Below are positions 36,553 through 46,739 of a stretch of 64,000 nucleotides of DNA, piece by piece. The notes under the pieces were generated by a model. That model did not search any database. It saw only the letters and a list, made by a program, of their open reading frames with translations, and was not told the origin of the DNA. The position numbers and the translations under genes were made by a program. The first letter of the stretch is position 1, and each line of letters begins with the position of its first letter. The stretch lies in contig CAYLPJ010000016.1 in NCBI GenBank assembly GCA_964385465.1, positions 1 through 64,000 of the forward strand, given 5' to 3'. This DNA is from CAYLPJ01 sp964385465. Its GTDB lineage: Bacteria; Planctomycetota; Phycisphaerae; SM23-33.

Positions 36553-38061
36553 TCAGGTGGTGCTTCTCGGGGCAGCGGCGCGCCAGCCGGCGGCGAGCTG
36601 CCGGGTCAGCGCCGCGACGGTCGGCTTCATCTCGGGCGCCTTGGCCAGGTTGACCGACTCGGCGGGGTCGGTCCGGTGGTCGTACAGTTCGCGGTCGAAG
36701 ACACTCCCGCCCGGGCCGCGCCAGAAGGCTTTCTCGTGGTTTTCGCACTGCTCGGTCCGCCGCCACTCGGTGTAGCGGTAGCGGTCGGTCCGCATGGACC
36801 GGCCCATCAGCAGCGGCTTGGCCCCCCACCGCCCGTACTGGCTGAAGGCGGCGGCCTTCCACGGCCGGTCTGGTTCGGCCAGCAGCGGCGCCGTGCTCAG
36901 GCCCTCGAGGTAGTCCGGTCCGGCCTGTCCGGTGAGCTCGCAGAGCGTGGGGAAGATGTCCACGTACTCGACGAGGGCCCGGCTGGCCCGGCCGCGGCCG
37001 GCGGAGGGCATGGACGGCGCGGCGACGATCAGCGGCGAGCGCGTGGCCCGCTCGAAATTGGTGTGCTTGCCCCAGCAGCCGTTGTCCCCGAGGTGCCAGC
37101 CGTGGTCGGACCAGAAGACGAGCACCGTGTTCTCGGCCTGGCCGGTGGCGTCGAGTGCGGCCAGCACCTTGCCGATCTGCGCATCGACGAAACTGGTGCA
37201 TGCGAAGTAGCCGTGCCGCAGCAGGCGGGCCTCGTCGGCGCCGATGGGGTTCCTGTCGCTCCCGAGCTTGCCGTCGTAGGTCGGCAGCTCGAAAGTCACC
37301 GGGGCGAAGAACGGCGCCCCCTCGGACACGTCGGGGTTCGCCGACAGCGGGATCTCATCGCGGTCGTACAGGTCCCAGTACCGCTTCGGCGCCGCGAAGG
37401 GCAGGTGCGGCTTGTAGAAGCCCACGCTCAGGCACCACGGCCGGTCGCCGTCCTTCCACCGATGAAGTGTCTTGACGGCCTCGGCCGCGAGCTGGCCGTC
37501 CTTGTAGGCGTCGTCGCCCACGTCGGCGCACTCGGTGGGCGGCTTCCTGCCCCGGTTCGACGCGACGGCGTAGCTGCCCGCGCCCTTCTCGCCGCCGTAG
37601 TACGGCTCGGGGAAGACGCTCATGTCCAGCGGCGGGCCGTGGTGCAGCTTGCCCATGCCCCGGCAGAGGTAGCCCCGGTCGTGGAAAAACCGCGGGATCG
37701 TCGGGTGAGCGGGCAGGAATTCCCTCGTGAAGTGTCGATTGTACGGGTAGCTGACGGTGGTCGTGTCCGGCCGGCATCCGGTGAGAAAGCTCGCCCGGCT
37801 GGCGGCGCAGACGGCCTGCTGCACGTAGGCGCGCTCGAAGCGCACGCCGCGTTCGGCCAGCGCGTCGATGTGGGGCGAATGGATGTGTTCGGCCCCGTAG
37901 CAGCCGAGGCCGCAGCGGAGGTCGTCGACCCCGATGAAGAGGACGTTCGGCCCGCTCTTGCCCGCACCGGAGGCCGGGCGGGCCCGGCGCGGCAGGGCCA
38001 GGCTCGCGGCCCCGGCGCCGGCGAGGGCCAGGAAGTCCCGTCGCGTCCATCTGCCTGGCAT
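36553..38061 (-). CDS. type I sulfatase, iduronate-2-sulfatase-like
   Basis: 502 residues. The N-terminal RRDFLALAGAGAASLAL is a Tat signal. The metal-binding start NVLFIGVDDLRCGLGCYG carries the first Asp pair. The formylglycine site is VCAASRASFLTG with Cys85, of the C-x-A-x-R form accepted by sulfatase-maturing enzymes. The sequence after it (RPDTTTV) resembles iduronate-2-sulfatases. The second metal site SDHGWHLGDNG and the C-terminal ELYDHRTDPAESVNLA are also present. It would remove sulfate esters from a polysaccharide or its fragments in the periplasm or outside. No maturase gene is in the window. It lies 53 bp after the TIM-barrel gene, same strand, and probably shares its transcript. 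Confidence 0.93.
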   Translation of the reverse strand: MPGRWTRRDFLALAGAGAASLALPRRARPASGAGKSGPNVLFIGVDDLRCGLGCYGAEHIHSPHIDALAERGVRFERAYVQQAVCAASRASFLTGCRPDTTTVSYPYNRHFTREFLPAHPTIPRFFHDRGYLCRGMGKLHHGPPLDMSVFPEPYYGGEKGAGSYAVASNRGRKPPTECADVGDDAYKDGQLAAEAVKTLHRWKDGDRPWCLSVGFYKPHLPFAAPKRYWDLYDRDEIPLSANPDVSEGAPFFAPVTFELPTYDGKLGSDRNPIGADEARLLRHGYFACTSFVDAQIGKVLAALDATGQAENTVLVFWSDHGWHLGDNGCWGKHTNFERATRSPLIVAAPSMPSAGRGRASRALVEYVDIFPTLCELTGQAGPDYLEGLSTAPLLAEPDRPWKAAAFSQYGRWGAKPLLMGRSMRTDRYRYTEWRRTEQCENHEKAFWRGPGGSVFDRELYDHRTDPAESVNLAKAPEMKPTVAALTRQLAAGWRAAAPRSTT

Positions 38062-38114
38062 GGTCGGCTCTCCCGTCGTGCTTGCAGGCCGGCGTTCCGC
38101 CCGCGGGTACGGAC

Positions 38115-40754
38115 TCACTTCGCAATGATGTAGTGCAGGCAGTCGGGCAGGAGCTTCAGCGGGGCCGCCCCACCGGGCACGTCCGCCCGCTTGGAGCCGG
38201 CAAAGTCCAGTGCGGTGACCCTGAGCCCGGCCGCATCGGGGCGCTTCAGCGAGACCGCCCCGGCGATCTTCCGCACGCAGATCGGCGGCGAGCCGACCGA
38301 GAGGATCTTCCTGCAGGCCACCTCCGGGCCGCCCTTGCTGAGTTTCGCACGGACGCCCTCGGTCCGCCACCCGTAGTTCCGCTCCTCGGTCATCACCTGC
38401 ACGAGGACCCGCCCGCTCTCGCCCAGCGGCCTGCCGTCCAGCGAGACGACCATCACCGCCCCGTACTCGTTGTCCAGCCGCACGGACACGTCGCCCAGCT
38501 CGATCTCCCCCGCCGCGCCGAGGAAGCCGGCCGCGCCACGGGCGCACGGCGCATCGATGGTGGCCACGCCCCGCCCGTAATCGAGCGCCAGTTCCTTCGT
38601 GGCGCTGGTGACGCGCTCGGCCTTGCGGTCGATCAGCCCGGCGGTGTTCATGACGGAGGACTTGCCGGGCTCGTCGGCGATGGTCCGCACGACGCGGCCG
38701 ACGAGGAACGACAGCGGGTCGATGCCGGGCAGACTCTCGGTCTGGGCAAGCTGCCCGGCGGGGACGCGGCCCGCCTGGATGCCATCCAGCCCCAGCGGCT
38801 GGCTGAGGGCGCCGCCCTGGAGCGTGTAGAGTTCGTCGATATCGAGGGCCTCGTTGACGACGACCGGCCCCTCGCGGACGTAGCCGCGCCGGTAGATCAG
38901 GCTGGCGGCGGGGTACTGGCCGACCTCCGTCGCCGTCTGGAGCGGCCACTTTCGGGTGATGGCGGGCAGCCAGTCCGGCTCGATGGCGAACTGGCACGTG
39001 CCATCGATGCCCTGGAGCGAGTAATAGGCGGCCGTGAGGAAGGGCGCCTCGGTGCGGAAGCGATTGGGCATGTTCCAGAGGCCCTCGGTCATCATGTGCG
39101 GGTGGTCGGCGCACTGGATGTGCATGAGGATGGCCTGCTGGGGGTCGCGAAGCAGCGACTTGTCGCGGTAGACCTGCCCGGTGGCGATGGCGTAGCTGGA
39201 TCGGGGGCCCTTGCACCCGCCGTTGAAGTACGTGTTTCGGGCGGTGACGTCCACGGCGAGGTTGGCGTACTGATCCAGCGGCCCGAGCACGCGCTCGTCG
39301 GCGGTCTTCCAGTTCGAGCCGATCACCAGCCCCTCGTAGCCGCACTGCTCCCGCAGCCACGCCTTCATCCCGCCGTAGAACTCGCGCATCAGCGCGGTGA
39401 AGAACTCCGCCTGGTCGCGGGCGCGGGCGGCGTTGCGCTGGCCCGGCGCCCAGTCGGCGCCGGTCATCAGGTACGCCGGGTAGAAGGCCACGCGCCCGGC
39501 GGGGAGGTCGTCGCCCTTGGGGTACCTCCCCGGCCCCCAGGCCTCGGCGGCCTTGGCCGGCGAGCCGTAGCGCTTCGTCAGCCAGTCGCCGAACCGCTTC
39601 TCCAGGATCCCCAGCCTCGCCGCGAGCTCCTTCCGCTTGGGGTTGAAGGTGTAGAAGAACATGCTGTCCTCGTCCAGCAGCTCGACGGCAACGACGGCGG
39701 GGTCCTTCGCCAGCGGCATGCCCGTGTGGGGGTTCGGCGTGGTGAGCATGCAACGGGCCCACTGCCGGTAGACGGCCTGCCGGTCGGGATCGAAGTAGTG
39801 CAGTTGGGTGTACTCGCCCTGGCAGGCAGTGCAGTACCACAGCAGATAGCTGTAGATCCCCCGCTTCTTCAACGCGCCCACCGCGTACTGGAGCCCCCGC
39901 GTAACCGGGCCCGGCTCGCGCTCCTGAGCCCCGGGGATATGCCAGCGGACCATGTTCACCCCCGCCCGCGCCAGGCGGCGGGCCAGGCGGTCGATCGTCT
40001 CGCTGTCCTGCCGGCAGATCCCCGGCCCGGCCACCACGCTCCAGAAACGGACCGCCTCGCCGGTCTTCTCGAAGACCAGGTCCTTGCCGCGTGCGATCAC
40101 GCGGCCGCGGGAGCCGGCCTCGTCCTCGTTGAGCAGCCTGCCGATGTCCAGCATCGTCTCGCCGGCCCCGGCGGCGTCCGGCTCGAAGGGGAACCACCCT
40201 TCCGGCGCACGGGCGTACTTCTCCCCCGGCTTGAGCTTGCCCCGCGGCGTGAACGTCCCGGCGGCGAGGACCCAGGCGTCGAAGGCGACCGCCCTGGCCT
40301 CGGGGAGCACCTCGACCTCCAGGGCATTCTTGCCGGCCGGCAGGTTGACCTTCCCGAGGGGCACCCACGTGGCCGCGACGTGCCGGCGAACGCGGACGGA
40401 ATCCGCCAGCGTCCGGTCGCGCCCGCAGGTCGTCCACTCCCCGCCGTTCCACCGCCAGCGGAAGGGCCCGTGCTTCCAGAAGGTGCGCGTCCAGAGGGCG
40501 TACTCGCCGGCCTCCGGCACGGAGACCTCCCAACGCGCGGTCGCCCCGGCGCCCTTGTTGGTCTGGAGCCAGTCCCCTGCGGAGAGGACATCCCTCTCGG
40601 CGTCGTTCTTCGGGGCAAAGGCCCGGCCGGCGGGAAAGGTATGGCCGGCGGCGTCCTCGCCCTCCCACCAGAGGAAGGCGTCCCCTGCCGCCCGGGCCTT
40701 CGTCGAGGGGAGGATCATGCACGCGAGAAGCGCCAGCGGAATTGCGGTTTTCAT
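38115..40754 (-). CDS. secreted CBM plus TIM-barrel glycoside hydrolase (clan A-like)
   Basis: 879 residues from the ATG at 40754 (AGGAGAA seven bases upstream; a longer open frame is ignored). After a signal peptide, residues about 25-150 are a CBM6-like sandwich (WWEGEDAAGHTFP ... WEVSVPEAGEYALWTRTF). Residues about 180-600 form a barrel of the GH5/GH42 type: ARRLARAGVNMVRWHIPG, then VVAVELLDEDSMFFYTF. In this last segment Glu after Asp sits where the family acid/base Glu follows Asn, so the usual N-E is D-E here. The remainder is sandwich-like. The same operon carries the sulfatase. The nucleophile was not identified, so the family remains open. Confidence 0.8.
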   Translation of the reverse strand: MKTAIPLALLACMILPSTKARAAGDAFLWWEGEDAAGHTFPAGRAFAPKNDAERDVLSAGDWLQTNKGAGATARWEVSVPEAGEYALWTRTFWKHGPFRWRWNGGEWTTCGRDRTLADSVRVRRHVAATWVPLGKVNLPAGKNALEVEVLPEARAVAFDAWVLAAGTFTPRGKLKPGEKYARAPEGWFPFEPDAAGAGETMLDIGRLLNEDEAGSRGRVIARGKDLVFEKTGEAVRFWSVVAGPGICRQDSETIDRLARRLARAGVNMVRWHIPGAQEREPGPVTRGLQYAVGALKKRGIYSYLLWYCTACQGEYTQLHYFDPDRQAVYRQWARCMLTTPNPHTGMPLAKDPAVVAVELLDEDSMFFYTFNPKRKELAARLGILEKRFGDWLTKRYGSPAKAAEAWGPGRYPKGDDLPAGRVAFYPAYLMTGADWAPGQRNAARARDQAEFFTALMREFYGGMKAWLREQCGYEGLVIGSNWKTADERVLGPLDQYANLAVDVTARNTYFNGGCKGPRSSYAIATGQVYRDKSLLRDPQQAILMHIQCADHPHMMTEGLWNMPNRFRTEAPFLTAAYYSLQGIDGTCQFAIEPDWLPAITRKWPLQTATEVGQYPAASLIYRRGYVREGPVVVNEALDIDELYTLQGGALSQPLGLDGIQAGRVPAGQLAQTESLPGIDPLSFLVGRVVRTIADEPGKSSVMNTAGLIDRKAERVTSATKELALDYGRGVATIDAPCARGAAGFLGAAGEIELGDVSVRLDNEYGAVMVVSLDGRPLGESGRVLVQVMTEERNYGWRTEGVRAKLSKGGPEVACRKILSVGSPPICVRKIAGAVSLKRPDAAGLRVTALDFAGSKRADVPGGAAPLKLLPDCLHYIIAK

Positions 40755-41148
40755 TGCTTGGTTCTCCTGCCGGGGCACGTCGCCGCGGGATCGATGGCCA
40801 CGGAAGGCGCCGACGCGCCCGCGCACCCGAAACGGGCCAGCGGGCGTCGCACAGCGGCTTCCCGAGCGTTCCGTCAACCGTAGCTCCCCGCCCCGGGTCA
40901 TGCAAGCGCCCTGGCGCGGCCGCCCTTGCGCCGCGGCTGCGGGCGCAGCCCCTCCCCCACTCGCACACCGGGCCTTGAGGGCGTAAGCCCCTGCTTGCTG
41001 GAGAGCAGCGGCTGCCCGGCGCGATGGGGCCTTGATACGCGTGCCGGGGGGCGGCTACCATTCGACCGGTGCGTCCCGGCCTGGTGTGGCCGAGGCGTCG
41101 GTCGTCCCGACGCGGCGCCCGCGAACTCCCAGCATAGAGGAACCCGCG
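40755..41148. other. divergent intergenic region
   Basis: About 390 bases between divergent hydrolase genes, so promoters for both must lie here. I found no AT-rich paired site or LacI-type dyad, only short GC hairpins. Confidence 0.5.
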
Positions 41149-44100
41149 ATGAGAACGATTGTCGCCGCTGCTGTCTGTCTCGTGTGCGCCGCCCCCGGCC
41201 TGTGTGCCCCGTACTCCTGGCAGGAGCCGCACGCGAGGGTCCTGCCCACCGGAGAGTTGGAGTGGGCGCCGAAGCCCTTCCGATTCGAGCCCGGCCAGTC
41301 CGTCCGGTACATCGACTACGAAAACGGTGACGACCGGAACCCGGGCACGAAAGACCGCCCTTGGAAGCACCATCCGTGGGACCGGGCCGCCACGGGCAAG
41401 GCGCGGGAAGGCAAGGCGGATACGTACGTCTTCAAGCGCGGGGTCATCTATCGCGGGGCGCTGGTGGCGGAGGATTCCGGCCGGCCGGGACAGCCCGTGC
41501 GGCTGACCAGCGATCCCGGCTGGTCGCAGGGCGGCGCGGAAAGCGAGGCGGTGATCTGCGGCTCCGAGCGGGTGACGGGCTGGCGGAAGGGTTCGCGGCA
41601 CGCGGATATCCCCGAGGGGGAGAAGGTCTGGGTCGCCGACGTCGATTTCCTGCCCCGGCGGCTGTGGATGATCGATGCCGGGGGCGAGGTCACACGCATC
41701 GCCCTGGCTCGGACGCCCAACTGGAAGGTTTCCGACCCCGAGGAGGTGTTGAGCGAGTGGTGGCAGTGGGAGAACCCCAAGTGGTGGGTCGCGAAGAACC
41801 GCACGACCACGGTCGGCGGGAAGAAGATGCATCTTGGCATCGACAGGAAGCACCTGACGCGGGATCCGGAGTACTACGAAGACGCGATCGTGTGGTCGGA
41901 ATGGGCGATCGTGATGGGCACGCCCTTCCCCACGCCCGTCAGGAAGTTCTTCCCGGACAAGAAGGCGATCGCCTTCGAGGGCCGCTGGTTCGGGGACAGC
42001 GGCAGCATCCACACGGGGAACCGCTACTTCCTTGAGAACAAGCCGCACTACCTCGACGCGCCCGGCGAGTTCTGGGTGGAGAAGCGCGGCAAGGGCGGGC
42101 GGATCCACCTTCGCCTGCCCGACGACCGGGACCCGACCGGCGTCACGATGGAGGCGGCAAAACGCTACAACCTGATCCAGGACATCGCGTCGGCCCGCTC
42201 CCCGAAGCGGCTGGACATCATCGGCGCCGACGGCCGGGCGGCCCTGGATACGACCGGCCTGAAGCACGCGGTGATCAGCGGGCTGACCTTCCGCTTCTCC
42301 AACGCCTGGTGGGACTACCACCTGCCCGCGTGGGGCCACAAGGAAGTGGACAACGCCTGCATCCGGCTGCTGGGGTCGAGCGACGACGTCTCGATCAGGA
42401 ACTGCCGGTTCGAGCACGTCAGCAAGGCCGTGCGGATCGAGGCGATCAACGACAAGACGCCCGTCGGGTTCGTTCGCGTCACGGACAACGACATCCGCTA
42501 CACCGACGACGGGGCCATCACGATCACCAGCGGCAAGGGCAGGCTGGAGGATGCAAGCGTCCTCCGAAACAACCTGTACATGGTCGGGATGCGCCCCTAC
42601 CGCCAGTCGGACGGGCACGCGCTGCAAGTGCGGTTCCCGGCAACGATGGAGGTCGCGGGAAACATGTTGCGCCGCATGTACGGCGCGGGCATCTTCCTGT
42701 TCGGGGGCAAGGGCGGGGGATCAAACGCCGACGTGCCGCTGGCCCGCTACCTGGTGCACCACAACCGCGCGGAGCAGACGCTGCTGGCCACCAACGACTG
42801 GGGCGGCATCGAGACGTGGCAGGGCGGGCCCTTCTACATCTACAACAACATCTCGGGCAACCCCAACGGCTACTGGAACTGGGCCTACCGCCCGGGCCGG
42901 CCGGGCCGGCTGGGTTTCGCGTACTACCTCGACGGCGGGTTCAAGAACTACCTGTTCAACAACATCGCGTGGGGGATCTCGAACGACCCGACAAGCAAGC
43001 ACTGCAACAACACGGCCTTCTACCAGGCCGTCGCCGCGATCCTGAACAGCTTCTTCAACAACACGACGTACAAGTTCCGCGACGGCAGCGGCTGGTCTCC
43101 CGCCGGCGGGAGGCAGATCTACGTGGGCAATCTGTGGCTGGACATCAGCCACCAGGTCTTCCACCACGGCAAGCAGAAGGAAGACAAGGACGCGGTGTAC
43201 GACACGTACCCGCACCACACCATCGCCTACGCCGACAACGTGTTCCACGAGATCGGCGAGTCGCTGGGCTTCCTCGAAGGCAGCGGCACGGGTGATACGG
43301 ACCTGGAAGGCTTTCGCCAGGCGGCGAAGCGGCGGAAGCTGCTGGCGTCCGGCGTGGGCGTTCTGGCCGGCGAGCCGGTCGTCAGGGACGCCGAGAAGCA
43401 TGACTTCCGCCCCGTTCCCGACGGCGCGGCGGCCGGGCGGGGCGCCCGCGTGTTCGTGCCCTGGGGGCTCGCCCGCATGGTCGGGGAGTGGAACTTCCGG
43501 CGCAACAACGCCGACCCCGCGGTGGCGCTCGACGAGCACTGGTACATGTCCCCGGGCGTCAAGGACCGCAGCACGTACCGCAGCCTCCCCACCTACGACC
43601 TCAAGGGCGCCAACATCACGGCGGAGAGCTACACCAACGGGCCGCTGGAGAACTGGACGCCGGGCGCACTCGACCTCAACGGCAGGGACCAGTACCTGAC
43701 GCTTGCGAACATCGCAAGCCAGGCCCCGAGCGAGCCGAAGGCGTCCGTGCCCACCAGGACCGTCAAGCCCGCGGACTGGCTTTCCGTGGAGGTCCCGGCC
43801 GCGGCCGTGCCGGGCAAGCCCTTCCAGATTCGCGTACACCTTGCCGACGACGCCGAGAACTTGAAGATGGACGCCCACCTGCACTGGCTGAAGAAGCAGG
43901 GATGGGGCGGCTTCATGACGCTGGGCATGCCCCGGGGCCAGGCGGTGAATGGCAAGGGGCCCTACACGTTCACGTTCAAGCCGGTCAAGAAGCCCGGGCT
44001 GGACGCGTTCTCGCTGCTCATCGGGCTGAGCCCCTCGGGCCAGTGGAAGGACAACGTCAAGCACTGCGGTCTGAAGATCCCGCTGGGCAAGGCGCCCGCG

Positions 44101-44658
44101 GCCGCGCCGTCGGGCTTCCCGAACCCACACGACGTGGCCGGCAACTTCCTCGTGGAGGTCTGCTTCAAGACGGCGGCGGGGCATACGAACGGCACGCTGG
44201 TGTGCGACATGGACGAGCGCGGCTACCGGATCGCCATCGACGCCGCGGGCAAGGCGGTGTTCGAGTGCGTGGGCGACGGCAAAGGACAGGTCACGACGGA
44301 TCGCCCGGTGAACGACGGCGGGTGGCATCACCTCATCGCCGAAGCCGACCGCGGGAACAACGTCCTGCGGATGCACCTGGACGGCAAGCCGGCCGGCGAG
44401 GCGGCGGTAGAGCTCGGCGGCTCGCTACGGAACGACGCCCCGCTGCTGGTGGGCAAGGGCCCGGACGGCGCGTTCCTGGCCGGCTCGCTGGAGTTCCTCC
44501 GCATCTGCCTGGGCACGCTGGCCGACGCCCGGACCAGCATCGAGGAGCTCCACGCGTGGCAGTTCGACGGCCCGTTCCTCAAGGACTTCACCGGCAAGCC
44601 CAGGGACCCGAAGGGCAGTTGCGCCGGCGCCCTGGATGCCCGGTCCCGAGAGGACTGA
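41149..44658 (+). CDS. secreted parallel beta-helix protein with C-terminal LamG-like domain
   Basis: 1169 residues with a signal peptide. Residues about 45-130 begin the helix domain (YIDYENGDDRNPGTKDRPWK, VFKRGVIYRGALVAEDSG). Residues about 150-340 form an insert rich in Trp. Residues about 360-760 are right-handed helix coils (HAVISGLTFRFSN, VSIRNCRFEHVSKAVRIEA, YIYNNISGNPNGYWNW). The Asn-rich turns resemble PL/GH141-type enzymes. Residues about 980-1150 are a LamG/concanavalin-like module (LVCDMDERGYRIAIDAAGKA, VNDGGWHHLIAEADRGNN) for sugar binding. A weak AGAGGAA lies upstream of the ATG. It is followed by a GC hairpin and then a sulfatase. Enzyme family not settled. Confidence 0.8.
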   Translation: MRTIVAAAVCLVCAAPGLCAPYSWQEPHARVLPTGELEWAPKPFRFEPGQSVRYIDYENGDDRNPGTKDRPWKHHPWDRAATGKAREGKADTYVFKRGVIYRGALVAEDSGRPGQPVRLTSDPGWSQGGAESEAVICGSERVTGWRKGSRHADIPEGEKVWVADVDFLPRRLWMIDAGGEVTRIALARTPNWKVSDPEEVLSEWWQWENPKWWVAKNRTTTVGGKKMHLGIDRKHLTRDPEYYEDAIVWSEWAIVMGTPFPTPVRKFFPDKKAIAFEGRWFGDSGSIHTGNRYFLENKPHYLDAPGEFWVEKRGKGGRIHLRLPDDRDPTGVTMEAAKRYNLIQDIASARSPKRLDIIGADGRAALDTTGLKHAVISGLTFRFSNAWWDYHLPAWGHKEVDNACIRLLGSSDDVSIRNCRFEHVSKAVRIEAINDKTPVGFVRVTDNDIRYTDDGAITITSGKGRLEDASVLRNNLYMVGMRPYRQSDGHALQVRFPATMEVAGNMLRRMYGAGIFLFGGKGGGSNADVPLARYLVHHNRAEQTLLATNDWGGIETWQGGPFYIYNNISGNPNGYWNWAYRPGRPGRLGFAYYLDGGFKNYLFNNIAWGISNDPTSKHCNNTAFYQAVAAILNSFFNNTTYKFRDGSGWSPAGGRQIYVGNLWLDISHQVFHHGKQKEDKDAVYDTYPHHTIAYADNVFHEIGESLGFLEGSGTGDTDLEGFRQAAKRRKLLASGVGVLAGEPVVRDAEKHDFRPVPDGAAAGRGARVFVPWGLARMVGEWNFRRNNADPAVALDEHWYMSPGVKDRSTYRSLPTYDLKGANITAESYTNGPLENWTPGALDLNGRDQYLTLANIASQAPSEPKASVPTRTVKPADWLSVEVPAAAVPGKPFQIRVHLADDAENLKMDAHLHWLKKQGWGGFMTLGMPRGQAVNGKGPYTFTFKPVKKPGLDAFSLLIGLSPSGQWKDNVKHCGLKIPLGKAPAAAPSGFPNPHDVAGNFLVEVCFKTAAGHTNGTLVCDMDERGYRIAIDAAGKAVFECVGDGKGQVTTDRPVNDGGWHHLIAEADRGNNVLRMHLDGKPAGEAAVELGGSLRNDAPLLVGKGPDGAFLAGSLEFLRICLGTLADARTSIEELHAWQFDGPFLKDFTGKPRDPKGSCAGALDARSRED

Positions 44659-44720
44659 GCGCCCGGCGGCTCCCGGGCAGTCCGCCGGCCGGGCATGGCA
44701 GAGATGCCGCCGGGCGCGGC

Positions 44721-44744
44721 CCGGCCCGCAACAAGGCGGGCCGG
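44721..44744 (+). terminator. GC-rich hairpin between beta-helix and sulfatase genes
   Basis: Perfect 9-bp arms CCGGCCCGC and GCGGGCCGG around AACAAG, 62 bases after the beta-helix stop. No T tract follows, so it may attenuate rather than terminate. Confidence 0.35.
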
Positions 44745-44837
44745 CAGCGGGCGAAACGGGTTTCAATGCCATAGTGCCCCCGCCGGCCCGCCCGGCCGGC
44801 GGCGGCCCCGACCGACAGCCCCATACCGGAGAAACGA

Positions 44838-46739
44838 ATGACAACCGCCACGAGCAAAGGCATCAGCAGAAGAGCGTTCCTGGCCGGCACGGCAACGGGG
44901 GCGGCGGGGCTGCTGTTCGGCCGGTTCTGCCCGGCCGCGGAAGCCGCGACGGACAAGCCCAACATCCTCTGGATCACCAGCGAGGACAACGGCATCTCGT
45001 GGGTGAGCTGCTACGGCGGGGAGAACGTGCGGACGCCGGCGATCGACGGGCTCGCCAGAGAGGGCTTCCGCTACACGCACTGCTTCGACAACGCCGCCGT
45101 CTGCGCGCCGACCCGATCGACCTGGATCACGGGGATGTACGCGATTTCCAACGGCACCCAGCCGATGCGCAGCCGCAACCGGATCCCCCACGACAAGATC
45201 AAGTACTACCCGGACCTGCTCAAGGCCGCGGGGTACCAGGTCTTCAACCCGGGCAAGACCGACTACAACATCGGCGGGCGAAGCGACAAGGACCCGTGGG
45301 ACAAGGCCCCCCGCCGCAAGGCCCGCTACGGCTGGCAGGCGCGCAAGCCCGGCACGCCGTTCTTCTGCGTCCACAACATCGGCGCCAGCCACGAGAGCCG
45401 CGCCCACGGCAACGTCGAGAGTACGCGGCACGACCCGGCCAAGATGAAACTGCACTCCTACCACCCGGACCTGCCGGTCATCCGCAAGAACTACGCCAAG
45501 TACGCCGACGCCGTCGAGACCATGGATTCGCAGGTCCAGAACTGCCTCGACGCCCTCGAGGCCGACGGGCTGGCCGAGGACACCATCGTCATCTACTGCT
45601 CCGACCACGGCGGCGTCATGCCGCGCAGCAAGCGCTTCCTCTACTCCTCCGGGACGCACTGCCCCCTGGTCATCCGCATCCCGAAGAAGCTCAAGCACCT
45701 CTGGCCGGCGGAGAAGCCGGGCTCGACCGTGGAGCGGATCGTCAGCTTCGTCGACATGCCCAAGACCTGGGTCAGCCTCGCCGGCGGGCCCATCCCCGAG
45801 ACGCTCCAGGGGACGATCTTCCTCGGCAAGGACACCGAACCCGAGCCGAAGTATCACCTCAGCTTCCGCGAACGCGCCGACGAACGGTGCGACAACGTCC
45901 GCATGATCCGCGACCGCAGGTACGCCTACTACAAGAACTACATGCCCTACGCACCCGCCGGGCAGCACCTGGCCTACCTCTGGAAGGCAAAGGCCGCTCC
46001 CGCCTGGGAGCAGCATCACCGCCGGGGAAAGACCGACGAGATCACCGGCCGGTTCTTCCGGCCGCGCGTCTCCGAGGAGTTCTACGACACCGTCGCCGAC
46101 TTCGACAACGTCCACAACCTCATCGACGCCCCCCGGCACCAGGCCCGCATCGACGAGATGCGCCAGGCCATGCGGCGGATGCAGCTCGAGCTGCACGACT
46201 CCGGCCTGCTGCCCGAGGAGATGCGCGAGCGCCGCGCGGCCGAGAACAAGCTGACCATCTACGAGATGGTCCGCGACCCGAAGCTCTACCCCCTCGCCGA
46301 CTACCTCGACGCGGCCGACCGTGCCCTGGAACGGGACGCGCGGCACCTGGCGGGATTCGTCAAGGCGCTCGCGTCCAAGGACGAGGGCTTGCGGTACTGG
46401 GCGATCGTCGGGCTGCACCTGCTGGGCGACGACGCCGGGCCCGCGGCGGACGCGGTCCTCGAGGCCCTCTCCGACGAGGCCGACGAGGTGAAGATGATGG
46501 CCGCCTGGACGCTGGTGAATCTCGGCCGACAGGACAAGGGCCTGGCCGCCCTGCGCGCGATGCTGTTCGGCAAGTGCGGCAACACCCGCCTGCTGCACAA
46601 CATGCTGGACTGGATGGGCGAGCCCGCCCTGCCGCTGGTCGCCGAGTACGTCAAGGAGCGCTCGGGTCGCGGCAAGGGCAGGCGCAAGGCGGCCATCCTG
46701 GACCGCATCGTGGAAGTCAACAAGGCGGGCGCAAGCTGA
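44838..46739 (+). CDS. type I sulfatase with C-terminal HEAT-like repeats
   Basis: 633 residues with GGAG six bases before the ATG. The Tat signal is SRRAFLAGTATGAAGLL. The metal site is NILWITSEDNGISWVSCYGG, and the formylglycine site is AVCAPTRSTWITGMY with Cys89 (C-x-P-x-R), as in the heparan N-sulfatase-like branch. The second metal site is YCSDHGGVMPRSKR. Catalytic part ends near residue 480. Residues about 490-620 are alpha-helical repeats of the HEAT/PBS type (GLRYWAIVGLHLLGDDAG, EVKMMAAWTLVNLGRQD) that usually mediate protein binding. It probably follows the beta-helix gene in one transcript. The substrate cannot be read from the sequence. Confidence 0.92.
   Translation: MTTATSKGISRRAFLAGTATGAAGLLFGRFCPAAEAATDKPNILWITSEDNGISWVSCYGGENVRTPAIDGLAREGFRYTHCFDNAAVCAPTRSTWITGMYAISNGTQPMRSRNRIPHDKIKYYPDLLKAAGYQVFNPGKTDYNIGGRSDKDPWDKAPRRKARYGWQARKPGTPFFCVHNIGASHESRAHGNVESTRHDPAKMKLHSYHPDLPVIRKNYAKYADAVETMDSQVQNCLDALEADGLAEDTIVIYCSDHGGVMPRSKRFLYSSGTHCPLVIRIPKKLKHLWPAEKPGSTVERIVSFVDMPKTWVSLAGGPIPETLQGTIFLGKDTEPEPKYHLSFRERADERCDNVRMIRDRRYAYYKNYMPYAPAGQHLAYLWKAKAAPAWEQHHRRGKTDEITGRFFRPRVSEEFYDTVADFDNVHNLIDAPRHQARIDEMRQAMRRMQLELHDSGLLPEEMRERRAAENKLTIYEMVRDPKLYPLADYLDAADRALERDARHLAGFVKALASKDEGLRYWAIVGLHLLGDDAGPAADAVLEALSDEADEVKMMAAWTLVNLGRQDKGLAALRAMLFGKCGNTRLLHNMLDWMGEPALPLVAEYVKERSGRGKGRRKAAILDRIVEVNKAGAS

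Noticed and set aside
32693..37201. A 1502-codon minus-strand frame opposite the PQQ-type gene
   Set aside because: It is an antisense shadow of the well-supported plus-strand protein, with no homology or ribosome binding site.
36553..42627. A 2024-codon open minus-strand frame extending the sulfatase upstream
   Set aside because: Beyond the sulfatase start it runs antisense or out of phase through the TIM-barrel and beta-helix genes with low-complexity Arg/Pro/Gly content; GC-rich codon bias keeps such frames open.
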